From the NCBI RefSeq assembly GCF_026000375.1, contig NZ_AP026708.1, positions 2,172,501 through 2,236,500 of the forward strand: a stretch of DNA of 64,000 bases, given 5' to 3'. The DNA comes from Pseudodesulfovibrio portus. Its GTDB lineage: Bacteria; Desulfobacterota; Desulfovibrionia; Desulfovibrionales; Desulfovibrionaceae. Below the pieces are notes generated by a model, which was given only the letters and a program-made list of their open reading frames with translations, was not told the origin of the DNA and did not search any database. The stretch's first letter is position 1. Every line of letters starts with the position of its first letter. The position numbers and the translations under genes were made by a program. This document shows positions 1 through 8,882 of this stretch, one piece after another.

Positions 1-3
1 TAG

Positions 4-1170
4 ATGATCGTCCTCGACTACCCCTACGTGTCCCGGTTCCTGACGGACTCGGTCATGGAACTCGGGCTGCCCGTGCTGGATACGGAGAACGCCCGCAGGC
101 TGACCGGCGGCGCGGGCCTGAATTTCATCGATGAGATAGAGTTTTCTGCCCGGCTGGGCGTGGGCACCCGACTGTACACCAATTCCGAGAACGGTCTGGA
201 ACACATCCTGCGCTGCCGGTGCAACGAGGACCTGGTCCGGCAGGTGGACATCTGCAAGGACAAGGCGCTGTTCCGCGAGACCGTGGCCCCGCTGCACCCG
301 GATTACCGGTTCGCGCGGGTGGCCATCGACGACCTGGCCGAGTTCGACGTGTCCGGGTTCGACTGTCCGTTCATCGTCAAGCCCGCCCGCGGTTTTTTCA
401 GCCTGGGCGTGCACCTGGTCAAGTCCCATGGCCAGTGGCCCGAGGTGGTCCGCACCATCCTCGAAGAGCGGGAGGCCCTGAACGCCGAGTACCCGGAAGG
501 GGTGGTGGACGCGGGCGAATTCCTGGTGGAGGCGGGCATCGACGGCGAGGAGTATGCCATTGACGTCTATTATGACGGAGACGGCGCGCCGGTGATCACC
601 AATATCCTGCACCACCACTTCGTGTCCGGCGACGACGTGTCCGACCGGCTCTACTACACGTCGGCCCGCATCCTGCGCGAGCGGCTCGAGCCGTTCACGG
701 ACTACGTTATCCGCATGGGCGAGGCGTGCGCGCTGCGCAATTTCCCCATCCACCTGGAAGTCCGCGTCACCCCGGAGGGCGGCATCGTGCCCATCGAGGC
801 CAACCCCCTGCGGTTCGCGGGCTGGTGCGTGGCCGACATCACCGGTCACGCCTGGGGCTTCAACCCCTACGAGTACTATTTCAAGGGACTCGCGCCCGAC
901 TGGGAGGCCGTCCTGTCCACCCGGGAGGGCGAGGTCACGACCATGGTCATCGCCGACGTGCCGCCGGGCATGGACCGCGACCGCATTGCCGGGTTCGATC
1001 TGCAGGGATTCCAATCGATGTTTGATAACCCGTTGGAATTGAGAGAGATTGATTATTCTGCCTATCCGGTTTTCGCCTTCTGCTTCGCCCGCATGGACGA
1101 GGGAGGACTGGCAAGGCTGAAGACCGATCTGACCGAAGACTTCAGCCGGTTCGTGACCCTGAAGGGATAA
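4..1170 (+). CDS. ATP-grasp domain protein
   Basis: A 388-residue protein of the ATP-grasp superfamily, whose members ligate a carboxylate to an amine or thiol through an acyl-phosphate. Around residues 120-140 a strand-loop with VKPARGFFSLGVHLV matches the ATP-binding small domain. The segment EYAIDVYYDGD (about 183-193) and the C-terminal HLEVRVTPEGG and PIEANPLR (about 250-270) carry the acidic and Asn residues that bind Mg-ATP. An in-frame TAG directly precedes the ATG, so the start is the first possible one. The substrate cannot be told from sequence; it resembles amino-acid ligase-like or biotin-carboxylase-like ATP-grasp proteins. The next gene on the opposite strand converges on it. 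Confidence 0.8.
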   Translation: MIVLDYPYVSRFLTDSVMELGLPVLDTENARRLTGGAGLNFIDEIEFSARLGVGTRLYTNSENGLEHILRCRCNEDLVRQVDICKDKALFRETVAPLHPDYRFARVAIDDLAEFDVSGFDCPFIVKPARGFFSLGVHLVKSHGQWPEVVRTILEEREALNAEYPEGVVDAGEFLVEAGIDGEEYAIDVYYDGDGAPVITNILHHHFVSGDDVSDRLYYTSARILRERLEPFTDYVIRMGEACALRNFPIHLEVRVTPEGGIVPIEANPLRFAGWCVADITGHAWGFNPYEYYFKGLAPDWEAVLSTREGEVTTMVIADVPPGMDRDRIAGFDLQGFQSMFDNPLELREIDYSAYPVFAFCFARMDEGGLARLKTDLTEDFSRFVTLKG

Positions 1171-1189
1171 CGGACCCTCAACAGGTCTT

Positions 1190-1480
1190 TCAGGCCCCGC
1201 CCTTGAATCCGTCATACCACTTGAGGAAGGCCTCCACGCAGGTGGGGCAGAACAGTACGCCGGTGCCGTCGATGATGAACTTCCTGGCCGCTTCGGAGGA
1301 CAGGGAGTTCCGGTAGACCCGGTCGCTGGTCATGGCGTCGAACACGTCGGCCACGGCGATGATCCTGCCGATGAAGGGTATCTCCTCACGCTTGAGCCCC
1401 TTGGGATAGCCCGAGCCGTCCCAGCGCTCGTGGTGGGACGACGCGGCCAGCAGCACATCTTCCATGCCCGGCAGGGGGGC
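1190..1480 (-). pseudogene. C-terminal remnant of a second HD-GYP gene
   Basis: This reading frame encodes only the C-terminal third of an HD-GYP domain: HHERWDGSGYP, then GRIIAVADVFDAMTSDR, ending FLKWYDGFKGGA. It aligns residue for residue with the end of the intact HD-GYP gene directly upstream, and homology begins about 6 bp after that gene's stop codon, in a different frame. The N-terminal half with the HD motif is missing. The simplest reading is a tandem duplicate or neighbouring paralogue that lost its 5' part by deletion. There is no plausible ribosome binding site of its own. It could still be expressed by reinitiation, but would lack the metal site. Confidence 0.7.
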
Positions 1481-1485
1481 CCGGA

Positions 1486-2091
1486 TCACACCCCTTCGGG
1501 CAGGTCGATCATGCCGCCCGTGCGGGCGAACCACTTCAGGAAACCGTCCACGCTGCGGGGGCAGTGCTTTGTCCCTCTCTCTTCAGCGATCATGTCCGCA
1601 GCCACCGGTCGGGGCAGGGAATCGCGGTGGGGGCGGGAGGAGATCAGGGCGCTGAACACGTCGGCCACGGCTATGATGCGGGCGTGAAACGGGATCGATT
1701 CGCCCTGGATGGAGTTCGGGTAGCCGGAGCCGTCCCAGCGTTCGTGGTGGTTGAGGCAGACCTCGGCCACGTCGGCCAGTTGCCTGATGGGGTAGAGGAT
1801 TTTTGCCCCCAGGACGGTGTGGCTCTGGATATGGATGTATTCATCCGGGGTCAGGGCACCGGTCTTGAGCAGAACCGAGTCGCGGGTGCCCACGATGCCG
1901 ATGTTGTGCAGCCGACCCATGACCAGCAGGCGGTCGCATTCCGTCACGGACAGGCCGAGTTCCCGGCCTATGCCCTTTGCCGCCAGGGCCACGCGCTCGG
2001 AATGCCTTTCGGTCAGGGGATTGCGGGCTTCGGCGGCCTGGGCCATGAGGACGAGGGTTGATACGGTGTCGTCAAGGGTGATTGCTGTCAT
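1486..2091 (-). CDS. HD-GYP domain protein with degenerate HD motif
   Basis: A 201-residue stand-alone HD-GYP domain without a receiver or sensor. HD-GYP proteins usually hydrolyse cyclic di-GMP. The GYP signature HHERWDGSGYP (about 116-126) and the following IIAVADVFSALISSRPHR are well conserved. The HD motif itself reads MGRLHNIGIVG, so the metal-binding Asp is replaced by Asn and the following Lys by Val. That predicts lost or altered phosphodiesterase activity, possibly a c-di-GMP-binding or protein-interaction role. The start at 2091 has a strong GGAGG site. It is divergent from the helicase gene, and a truncated paralogue follows directly downstream. Confidence 0.82.
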   Translation of the reverse strand: MTAITLDDTVSTLVLMAQAAEARNPLTERHSERVALAAKGIGRELGLSVTECDRLLVMGRLHNIGIVGTRDSVLLKTGALTPDEYIHIQSHTVLGAKILYPIRQLADVAEVCLNHHERWDGSGYPNSIQGESIPFHARIIAVADVFSALISSRPHRDSLPRPVAADMIAEERGTKHCPRSVDGFLKWFARTGGMIDLPEGV

Positions 2092-2213
2092 ATCGTTCCT
2101 CCGTGGCGGTGTTGCCGATTTTTAACCGTGCGTAGTATAACGGCTTCATTTTCGACAGTTCAAGTATATTTATCAACTTGCCTCGGTGGCAGGCCCGTAC
2201 TACCATCCTACCC

Positions 2214-5099
2214 GTGGAAAGCCCTGTCCTCGAATACGTCTCCGCCATGCTCGATTCCGACCGCATGGCCCACCAGATCGCCCACTACAGGCCCTTGGAG
2301 GGAGCGGACGCGCGCTTCGGCGAGCCGCGCCGCCCGTGGCCCGCCGCCATCGTGAACGCGCTCTCCCTGCTGGGCATCGACAACCTCTACGACCACCAGG
2401 CCGAGGCTGCGGATCACGTCCGGGCCGGGCACCACGTGGTGGTGGCCACGCCCACGGCCAGCGGCAAGACCCTGACCTACAACCTGCCGGTCATGGAGCA
2501 GGTCCTGGCCGATCCCGAGGCCAAGGCGCTCTATCTCTTCCCGCTCAAGGCCCTGGCCCAGGACCAGCTCAAGGGATTCACCGAACTGGCCGCGCTGCTT
2601 CCCGAAGACCGCCGCCCCACCGCCGCCATCTACGACGGGGACACCACGCCGCATTTCCGCAAGAAGATCCGCAACTCGCCGCCCAACGTGGTCATGTCCA
2701 ACCCGGAGATGGTCCACCTGTCCATGCTGCCGCATCATGCTTCGTGGGCGGAGTTCCTGTCCGGCCTGACGCACGTCGTGGTGGACGAGGTGCATACCTA
2801 CCGGGGCGTCATGGGCGGGCACATGGCCATGGTCTTCCGGCGGCTCATGCGGCTGTGCCGCTATTACGGGGCCAGCCCGACCTTCGTGTTCTGCTCGGCC
2901 ACCATCGGGAATCCGGCCGAACTCTGCCGCATGCTCACGGGGCTCGACGTCCATCCCATCCTGGAATCCGGGGCCGCGCGGGGCGGTCGGCACATGATCT
3001 TTCTCAACCCGGACGGCAGCCCGTCCCAGGCGGCCATCCAACTGCTCAAGGCCGCCCTGTCGCGCAACCTGCGGACCATCGTCTACTGCCAGTCGCGCAA
3101 GATGACCGAGTTGATATCCATGTGGGCCTCCGAACGCAGCGGCCGATTCGCCGGGCGCATCTCAGCCTACCGGGCGGGGTTCCTGCCCGAGGAGCGGCGC
3201 GAGATCGAGGGGCGCATGGCCTCCGGAGACCTGCTGGCGGTCATCTCCACCTCGGCCCTGGAGCTGGGCATCGACATCGGCGGCCTGGACGTGTGCATCA
3301 TGGTCGGCTACCCCGGCTCCATCATGGCCACCCTGCAGCGGGGCGGGCGCGTGGGCCGCAGCCGACAGGATTCCGCCGTGGCCCTCATCGCCCAGGAGGA
3401 CGCGCTGGACCAGTATTTCATGCGCAACCCGGACGATTTCTTCGCCCGCCCGCCCGAGTCGGCCATGCTCAACCCGCACAACCCGGTGATCATGGACCGG
3501 CATCTGATCTGCGCCGCCGCCGAACTGACGCTGCGGCGCGGCGAGCCGTTCCTGGCCGAGGCCGAGGTGGGCAGCCGGGTCGAGGAGCTGGTGGGTTTCG
3601 GCCAGCTCTACGAGGTGGAACCGGACCTGCCGGGCCACCCGTCGGAGATCGTCACCCACCGCAAGCGGCCCCACCGCGAGGTGGACCTGCGCGGGGCCGG
3701 ACAGCAGCTGCACATCGAGGACAACACCGCCGGACAGGAAAAGGCCCCGGTCATCGGGACCATCGATGCTCACCGGGCCTTTCGCGAGACCCATCCGGGC
3801 GCGGTCTACCTGCACCGGGGCCGGACCTACGTCATCACCGAGCTGGATCACGGCAGGGGCGCGGTCCATGCGGTCAAGGAGCGGGTGGGCTACTACACCA
3901 GGCCGCGCGGCTCCAAGGACACGGAAATCCTCGAAGTGCTGGGCCGGAAGGCGTGCTTCGGCACCCGCGTCTATTTCGGGCGGGTCCGGGTCACGGAGCA
4001 GATCACCGGGTACGAGAAGCGCAGCGTGCGCGGCGGCAAGCTGCTCGGCATCATGCCTCTGGACCTGCCGCCCCTGGTCTTCGAGACCGAGTCCGTGTGG
4101 TTCGAGGTGGGCCACGACATCCGCCGCCGCTGCGAAGAGGAATATCTGCATTTCATGGGCGGCATCCACGCCTTCGAACACGCGGCCATCGGCATGCTGC
4201 CGCTGCTGGTCATGACCGACCGCAACGACCTGGGCGGCATCTCCACCCCTATGCATCCGCAGGTGGAGGGCCCGGCGGTCTTCATCTACGACGGCATGCC
4301 GGGCGGGGCCGGGCTGACGCGCCAGGCCTTCGAGCGGGCGGACGAGTTGGTCGAGGCCACGCTCAAGACCATTGCCGACTGCCCGTGCGAGCTGGGCTGC
4401 CCGTCCTGCGTGCATTCGCCCAAGTGCGGGTCCGGCAACCGGCCCATCGACAAACGGGCCTCCCTGTTCGTGCTGGAGGCCATCCGGTCCGGCGACCCGA
4501 AATCCATCGAACCCAAGGAGATCGACGTGAACACCCTGCCAGGCATCGACATGAAAAAGCCCGCGCCGGGGCGCTATGGCGTGCTGGACATCGAGACCCG
4601 TTACTCAGCCGACGAGGTGGGCGGCTGGAGCCGCGCCGACCGCATGGGCGTGTCCATCGCCTGCGTCTACGACTCGGAAGACGACGGTATGCACGATTAT
4701 GAGCAGGACCGGATGAACGAGCTGGTGGACCACCTGCAACAGTTCGATCTGGTCATCGGTTTCAATCACGTGAAATTCGACTACGCCGTGCTCGGCGGCC
4801 TGCACCCCTTCAAGTTCCGCTCCCTGCCCAACCTGGACCTGCTCATCGAGGTCAACAACCGCCTCGGCTACCGGGTCAAGCTGGACAATATCGCCCAGGC
4901 CACCCTGGACGCGGGCAAGTCGGCCGACGGCCTCCAGGCGCTCGCATGGTGGAAGGAGGGACGGCTGGACCTGATCACCGAGTACTGCCGCCAGGACGTG
5001 GCCGTGACCCGAGACGTCTACCTGTACGGCAGGGAGCATGGACATATCTTTTTCACCAACAAGGCGAAGCAAAAAGTCAAGCTGCCCGTTGACTGGTAG
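2214..5099 (+). CDS. DEAD/DEAH helicase fused to YprB-type exonuclease (MrfA-MrfB-like)
   Basis: A superfamily 2 helicase of the YprA/MrfA type. Walker A is PTASGKTLTYNLP, Walker B is DEVH, followed by FCSATIGNP, the helicase C domain with STSALELGIDIGG and GRVGRS, and a C-terminal DUF1998-like zinc module (CPCELGCPSCVHSPKCGSGN). After about residue 780 comes a separate RNase H-fold 3'-5' exonuclease domain (YGVLDIETR, VIGFNHVKFDYAVL, EYCRQDVAVTRDVY) like YprB/MrfB. In Bacillus subtilis MrfA and MrfB are separate proteins repairing mitomycin C adducts; here they appear fused. No candidate start (TTG 2178, GTG 2214, ATG 2247) has a clear ribosome binding site; GTG 2214 is chosen as a compromise. 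Confidence 0.85.
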   Translation: MESPVLEYVSAMLDSDRMAHQIAHYRPLEGADARFGEPRRPWPAAIVNALSLLGIDNLYDHQAEAADHVRAGHHVVVATPTASGKTLTYNLPVMEQVLADPEAKALYLFPLKALAQDQLKGFTELAALLPEDRRPTAAIYDGDTTPHFRKKIRNSPPNVVMSNPEMVHLSMLPHHASWAEFLSGLTHVVVDEVHTYRGVMGGHMAMVFRRLMRLCRYYGASPTFVFCSATIGNPAELCRMLTGLDVHPILESGAARGGRHMIFLNPDGSPSQAAIQLLKAALSRNLRTIVYCQSRKMTELISMWASERSGRFAGRISAYRAGFLPEERREIEGRMASGDLLAVISTSALELGIDIGGLDVCIMVGYPGSIMATLQRGGRVGRSRQDSAVALIAQEDALDQYFMRNPDDFFARPPESAMLNPHNPVIMDRHLICAAAELTLRRGEPFLAEAEVGSRVEELVGFGQLYEVEPDLPGHPSEIVTHRKRPHREVDLRGAGQQLHIEDNTAGQEKAPVIGTIDAHRAFRETHPGAVYLHRGRTYVITELDHGRGAVHAVKERVGYYTRPRGSKDTEILEVLGRKACFGTRVYFGRVRVTEQITGYEKRSVRGGKLLGIMPLDLPPLVFETESVWFEVGHDIRRRCEEEYLHFMGGIHAFEHAAIGMLPLLVMTDRNDLGGISTPMHPQVEGPAVFIYDGMPGGAGLTRQAFERADELVEATLKTIADCPCELGCPSCVHSPKCGSGNRPIDKRASLFVLEAIRSGDPKSIEPKEIDVNTLPGIDMKKPAPGRYGVLDIETRYSADEVGGWSRADRMGVSIACVYDSEDDGMHDYEQDRMNELVDHLQQFDLVIGFNHVKFDYAVLGGLHPFKFRSLPNLDLLIEVNNRLGYRVKLDNIAQATLDAGKSADGLQALAWWKEGRLDLITEYCRQDVAVTRDVYLYGREHGHIFFTNKAKQKVKLPVDW

Positions 5100-5126
5100 A
5101 AGGGTGCACAGTTCCCGTATGCCGGG

Positions 5127-5726
5127 TTATTCAAAGGCCGCCACGATGGCTTTCCCGAAACCGGACGCCGCCTTGGGGCCGTTGCCGGTGATGAACCTGC
5201 CGTCCACCTCGACCTTCTTGCCCGTGTAGGTGGCCCCGTGCTCCTTGAGGGCCGAGCTGGGGCTGCCGGAGTAGGCCGTGGCCCGCTTGCCCTGCATGAC
5301 GCCCGCGTGGGCCAGGATGCCGGGCCCGGCGCAGATGGCTGCCACCACCTTGTCCTGGGCTACCGCCTCCTGAACGATGCGGTGGGCCTCCGGGTTCTTC
5401 CACATTTTCATGATCCCGTTGCCGCCGATGATCACGATGGCGTCGTAGTCGGCCGCGTTGACCGAGGACAGGGCCATCTCGGCCGTGGCCCGCTTGCCGG
5501 AGTCGCCCTTGCAGGGCCCGGCGGCGGAGGAGGCCACGGTGCAGTCCATGCCCCCGGACTCAAGGGCCGACCGCGTCCGGGAGTACTCCGTGGCCGAAAA
5601 ATCGCTCTTGGCCACGATGAGCAGGGCCTTTTTGCCCTGGGAACCCGCCGAAGCGGTCGAGGCCGCGCAGATCGCAAAGGCCAGGAAAAGGATCGCCAGG
5701 CATGCTGTTTTCATGAAGATTTTCAT
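5127..5726 (-). CDS. Exported DJ-1/PfpI family protein
   Basis: A 199-residue protein with a Sec signal peptide (MKIFMKTACLAILFLAFAIC, cleavage around ASA at 25-27) followed by a DJ-1/PfpI domain. The nucleophile-elbow cysteine lies in AAICAGPG (Cys132) and the conserved acidic partner in FSATEYSR (Glu47). IIGGNGIMKMW forms the typical glycine loop. Family members act as glyoxalases, deglycases, chaperones or proteases; the periplasmic location is less usual. The start at 5726 is preferred over the upstream ATG because GGGGGAG lies 6-8 bases before it. It is convergent with the helicase gene and appears monocistronic. Confidence 0.8.
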   Translation of the reverse strand: MKIFMKTACLAILFLAFAICAASTASAGSQGKKALLIVAKSDFSATEYSRTRSALESGGMDCTVASSAAGPCKGDSGKRATAEMALSSVNAADYDAIVIIGGNGIMKMWKNPEAHRIVQEAVAQDKVVAAICAGPGILAHAGVMQGKRATAYSGSPSSALKEHGATYTGKKVEVDGRFITGNGPKAASGFGKAIVAAFE

Positions 5727-5875
5727 GTTATCTCCCCCCATTGTCTACGGCCTGCGCCGGTTGCGGTTTCCGGAAGTGGATTAACCCGGTTACCGTCCGA
5801 TATAGCCCTTTTGACAAATTATGGGAAGTCGGCGTACCACTTGGTCCGTAACCCCCAACCCAGCCGAGGACTTCT

Positions 5876-6649
5876 ATGATTTTCCGATACCTTGCCGCCA
5901 TTCTCGTTCCCGCCCTGCTTCTGCTCGGCGTCTACTGCACCGCGCTCCCTGAACTGGGCCATGAAATCAAGGCCGCCGCCAGGGGCGGAGATGCCGCCGC
6001 CCAGGTGGAACTCGCCCGCATGTACTACTCCGGCGACACCTTCGAGCCCGACATGACCGAGAGCCTGCGTTGGTTGAATGCCGCTGCAGACCAAAAATAT
6101 CCCGAGGCCCTGTCCACCCTCGGCCTCTTCTACCTGAGCGGCCACGGCGTGGAAAAGGACGAGGCCAGGGGGTTCGCCATGATTACCGAAGCCGCCGAGC
6201 TGGGCTATCCGCAGGCCCAGGCCTATCTCGCCTTTGCCTACGGAAGCGGCACGGGGGTCAAGCCCGACACGGCCAAGTTCCTGCATTGGGTGCGGCTGGC
6301 GGCAGAGAACAACGACCCCCGCAGCCAGTTCAACCTGGCCGTTCTCAAGCTCACGGGCAAGCTCGTGGACCAGGACGTGCCCGGCGCAAGGGCCCTGCTC
6401 GAAAGCTCTGCGGATCAGGGCTATACCGAGGCCCAGACCATGCTGGGCGAGTTCCTGGCGCGCGGCATCCAGGGCGAGCCCGATCTGGTGGAGGCCTGCA
6501 AGTGGTTCGCCATCGCCGGGACCAAGGGCCACCAGCGCGCCAACTCCCTGCTCATGTCCATCGTCAACTCCATGACCAAGGACCAGATGAACGAGGCCGC
6601 CGACCGCGCCAACGCCTGGCTCGAAGCCCGGGGCCAGGGCGTCCGGTAA
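5876..6649 (+). CDS. Sel1-repeat protein
   Basis: A 257-residue protein with an N-terminal hydrophobic signal or anchor (about 4-24) followed by five or so Sel1-like alpha/alpha repeats of about 36 residues. Each shows the A..LG..Y..G.GV..D...A..W...AA spacing, for example EALSTLGLFYLSGHGVEKDE and AQAYLAFAYGSGTGVKPDT. Sel1 repeats are protein-interaction scaffolds, often in envelope or secretion processes. The location is predicted to be periplasmic. No specific partner is implied by the neighbours. It is followed by a long perfect hairpin and then by a repeat element. Confidence 0.8.
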   Translation: MIFRYLAAILVPALLLLGVYCTALPELGHEIKAAARGGDAAAQVELARMYYSGDTFEPDMTESLRWLNAAADQKYPEALSTLGLFYLSGHGVEKDEARGFAMITEAAELGYPQAQAYLAFAYGSGTGVKPDTAKFLHWVRLAAENNDPRSQFNLAVLKLTGKLVDQDVPGARALLESSADQGYTEAQTMLGEFLARGIQGEPDLVEACKWFAIAGTKGHQRANSLLMSIVNSMTKDQMNEAADRANAWLEARGQGVR

Positions 6650-6676
6650 CTATCCGGTCAGCCTCAATAATTCCGT

Positions 6677-6725
6677 CAGACACCAAGGCGCACCATGCTC
6701 GATGCATGGTGCGCCTTGGTGTCTG
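6677..6725. terminator. 22-bp perfect hairpin between convergent genes
   Basis: A perfect 22-bp inverted repeat (6677-6698 and 6704-6725) with a 5-base loop TCGAT lies 27 bp after the Sel1-repeat gene. It has no T-tract on either side, so it is not a textbook intrinsic terminator. It may still act as a bidirectional terminator or 3'-end stabiliser for the convergent gene pair. Confidence 0.6.
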
Positions 6726-6807
6726 GATCTCGTCCGAACACGGCAATTCATTTTCCCAAATAAACAGCCCGAGCGATTCGGCTGCCAAAGGCAGACGACA
6801 GCGTAAA

Positions 6808-6927
6808 GGCTTGTGAGAGTGGTGCAGCTGTGCATTTTTCGAGGGGAAATCGCCGCAGGCGTAGCAGCGCTACGGTGAGGACGCATTTGCCATCGGAAAA
6901 TGTGCAGATGCGCCGCTATCGCAAGCC
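6808..6927 (-). repeat. Family C repeat, copy 1 (terminal inverted repeats)
   Basis: A 120-bp element whose ends form a 32-bp imperfect inverted repeat (GGCTTGTGAGAGTGG... on one side, GGCTTGCGATAGCGG... on the other, about 25 of 32 matching). It has a central palindrome CGTAGCAGCGCTACG. A second copy occurs inverted at 54397-54518. On the minus strand the element begins 4 bp after the stop codon of the amidase gene, the same relation that copy 2 has to tyrS. No open reading frame is apparent in it. Confidence 0.85.
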
Positions 6928-6931
6928 GAGT

Positions 6932-8734
6932 CTACCGCATCGCGTATCGTTCGATCTTGCCCTTGTAGGCCAGTATCCCTTCGACGATGCCGTTGGCGAG
7001 GTAGTTCAGGTAGGAGTCGGACTTGAGCCGTTTGGCCTCGGTCTTGTTGGTCAGGTAGCCCAGTTCCACGAGCACCGAGGGCATGCGCGCGCCCATGAGC
7101 ACGTAGAAGGGGGCTTCGCGGGTGCCCTGGTTCTTGACCGAATACTTCTTTCTGACCCGGTAGATGGTCTTGGTCTGCACGTCGCTCGCCAGGTCGCGGG
7201 ATTCCTTGATCTTGGAGTTGACCATCAGGTCCGTGAGGATGAACTGGAGGTCCGAGATGGAGCGCGGGTCAACCGCGTTTTCCCGGGCCGCTATGCGCAC
7301 GGCGGCGTCGGACTTGGCCAGGTTCAGGCTGTAGGTCTCCAAGCCGTTGACCGACCGGCTGCGGTTGGCGTTGCAGTGCACGGACAGGAACAGGTCGGCC
7401 TTTTGGGCGTTGGCCATGGAGGTCCGCTTGTCCAGGGGGATGAAGACGTCCGAGGTCCGGGTGTAGATGACGTTGAAGCCCTTGCCCTCGAGCTTGTCGC
7501 CGAGCAGCTTGGCGAAGCGCAGGTTGACTTCCTTTTCCCGCAGCCCGTTGGCCACTGCGCCGGGGTCCTTCCCGCCGTGGCCGGGGTCGATCATGATGGT
7601 GCGCACGGTCAGGCCGAGTTGCTCCAGGAGGTCGCCGGCCATCTTCTTGGACCCGCTGGGCGGGCGGTAGGTGGAGTTGGCGGTGGTGGCCCTGGGAGCG
7701 GGCTTGGCTGCGGTTTGCTTGCCGTCCGGTGCGTACACGTCGATGACGATGCGGTACGGGTTTTCCAGTGGGAATATCTTGTATTCCTGGAAGTTCTGGA
7801 AATCGAGGACCACGCGGGTGGTGTCCTTGGAGTACTGGCCGGTGCGGATGGAGCTCAGGATGCCGTCGGACACCGTGGTGGCGGAGGTCACGTCGTGCCC
7901 CAGCCGCGAGTTCTTGAGGTCGATGTAGAGCCGGTGCGGGCGGTTCACTGCCGGGTTGGGGTCGAGCACCTGATAGCGGTAGGTGACCCGTCCGTCCAGC
8001 TCCAGGACCACGCGGGTGTACTCGTCGCTGGAGGTGAAGCGGACCATGTCCAGGTGCGCTGTGCCCGACGGGTCCGTGGGCTTGGTGTTGGCGGCGTTCT
8101 TGGGAGCGGGCTTGGGCTTGTTGTTGACCGCAGCCTTGGCTGCCGCATCCAGGGAGTCGGCGGCGGGGTCGCTGTCCTTGGAAACCCGGGCGATGGCCCA
8201 GTCGTACTTTCCGAGTTTCCTGAGCGCGGCCTTGGCCTTGGAGTGCATGTCGGAGCGGGGATAGTCCGTGATGATCCGGGCCAGGTCCAGGCGGGCCGAG
8301 TCGGTCTCGCGGAGACGCCCCGCATAGATGCCCGCGCGGCGATACAGGCAGTCGTCGGCCCAGCCGTGGCGCGGATAGCGGGCCAGCACCCGGCCGAAGT
8401 AGTCCACGGCCCTGCGGAAGTCGGACTTCAGGCCGGACTGGATGCCGAGTTCCTCATGGACCCGGCCGATATAGTACAGGGACTTGGGCGCGTAGGGGCC
8501 GTTGGGGCTGGCCTTGAGGCTGCGGGTGAAGGATTTCTCCACCTTTTCCCAGTTGGACCGGTATTTGGCTTTCTTGGAGTTCCGGCGCAGGGCATGGAAG
8601 TCGGCATGGCCGACCGTGAAGTAGGATTTGGCCGTGGCCGCCATGGCGTCGGGCACACACAAAAGAAGCACCGCAATGACGAGAACCGCCATGACGTGCA
8701 GGGTGCGGTGGGGGGCGGCAGCGAGCAGCTTCAT
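6932..8734 (-). CDS. N-acetylmuramoyl-L-alanine amidase with AMIN and TPR-like domains
   Basis: A periplasmic Amidase_3 (AmiC-type) zinc enzyme that cleaves the amide bond between MurNAc and the stem peptide, usually to separate daughter cells. From the N-terminus it has a signal peptide, a helical tetratricopeptide-like region (about 40-170), an AMIN domain (about 220-340, with RVVLELDGRVTYRYQV and TRVVLDFQNF) and the catalytic domain (about 375-595) with IDPGHGGKDPGA, the zinc-binding Glu in LREKEVN, LFLSVHCNA and the catalytic Glu in VLVELGYLTN. The ATG at 8734 is preferred over one at 8791 because the signal peptide follows it more closely; neither has a strong ribosome binding site. Confidence 0.88.
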   Translation of the reverse strand: MKLLAAAPHRTLHVMAVLVIAVLLLCVPDAMAATAKSYFTVGHADFHALRRNSKKAKYRSNWEKVEKSFTRSLKASPNGPYAPKSLYYIGRVHEELGIQSGLKSDFRRAVDYFGRVLARYPRHGWADDCLYRRAGIYAGRLRETDSARLDLARIITDYPRSDMHSKAKAALRKLGKYDWAIARVSKDSDPAADSLDAAAKAAVNNKPKPAPKNAANTKPTDPSGTAHLDMVRFTSSDEYTRVVLELDGRVTYRYQVLDPNPAVNRPHRLYIDLKNSRLGHDVTSATTVSDGILSSIRTGQYSKDTTRVVLDFQNFQEYKIFPLENPYRIVIDVYAPDGKQTAAKPAPRATTANSTYRPPSGSKKMAGDLLEQLGLTVRTIMIDPGHGGKDPGAVANGLREKEVNLRFAKLLGDKLEGKGFNVIYTRTSDVFIPLDKRTSMANAQKADLFLSVHCNANRSRSVNGLETYSLNLAKSDAAVRIAARENAVDPRSISDLQFILTDLMVNSKIKESRDLASDVQTKTIYRVRKKYSVKNQGTREAPFYVLMGARMPSVLVELGYLTNKTEAKRLKSDSYLNYLANGIVEGILAYKGKIERYAMR

Positions 8735-8882
8735 ACCGTTACGGGCCGAATAAAAGGTCAATTTTTCCCAGATGCATGCCTTGGGACGCATGTCTTAATT
8801 GTACAGCTTGTCAGCATTCTTTAGAAAAATCTAAAAAAAGTCCAGAGAAAAAGGGCTCGAACCGGCGAAAAGGCAGGCCTGA

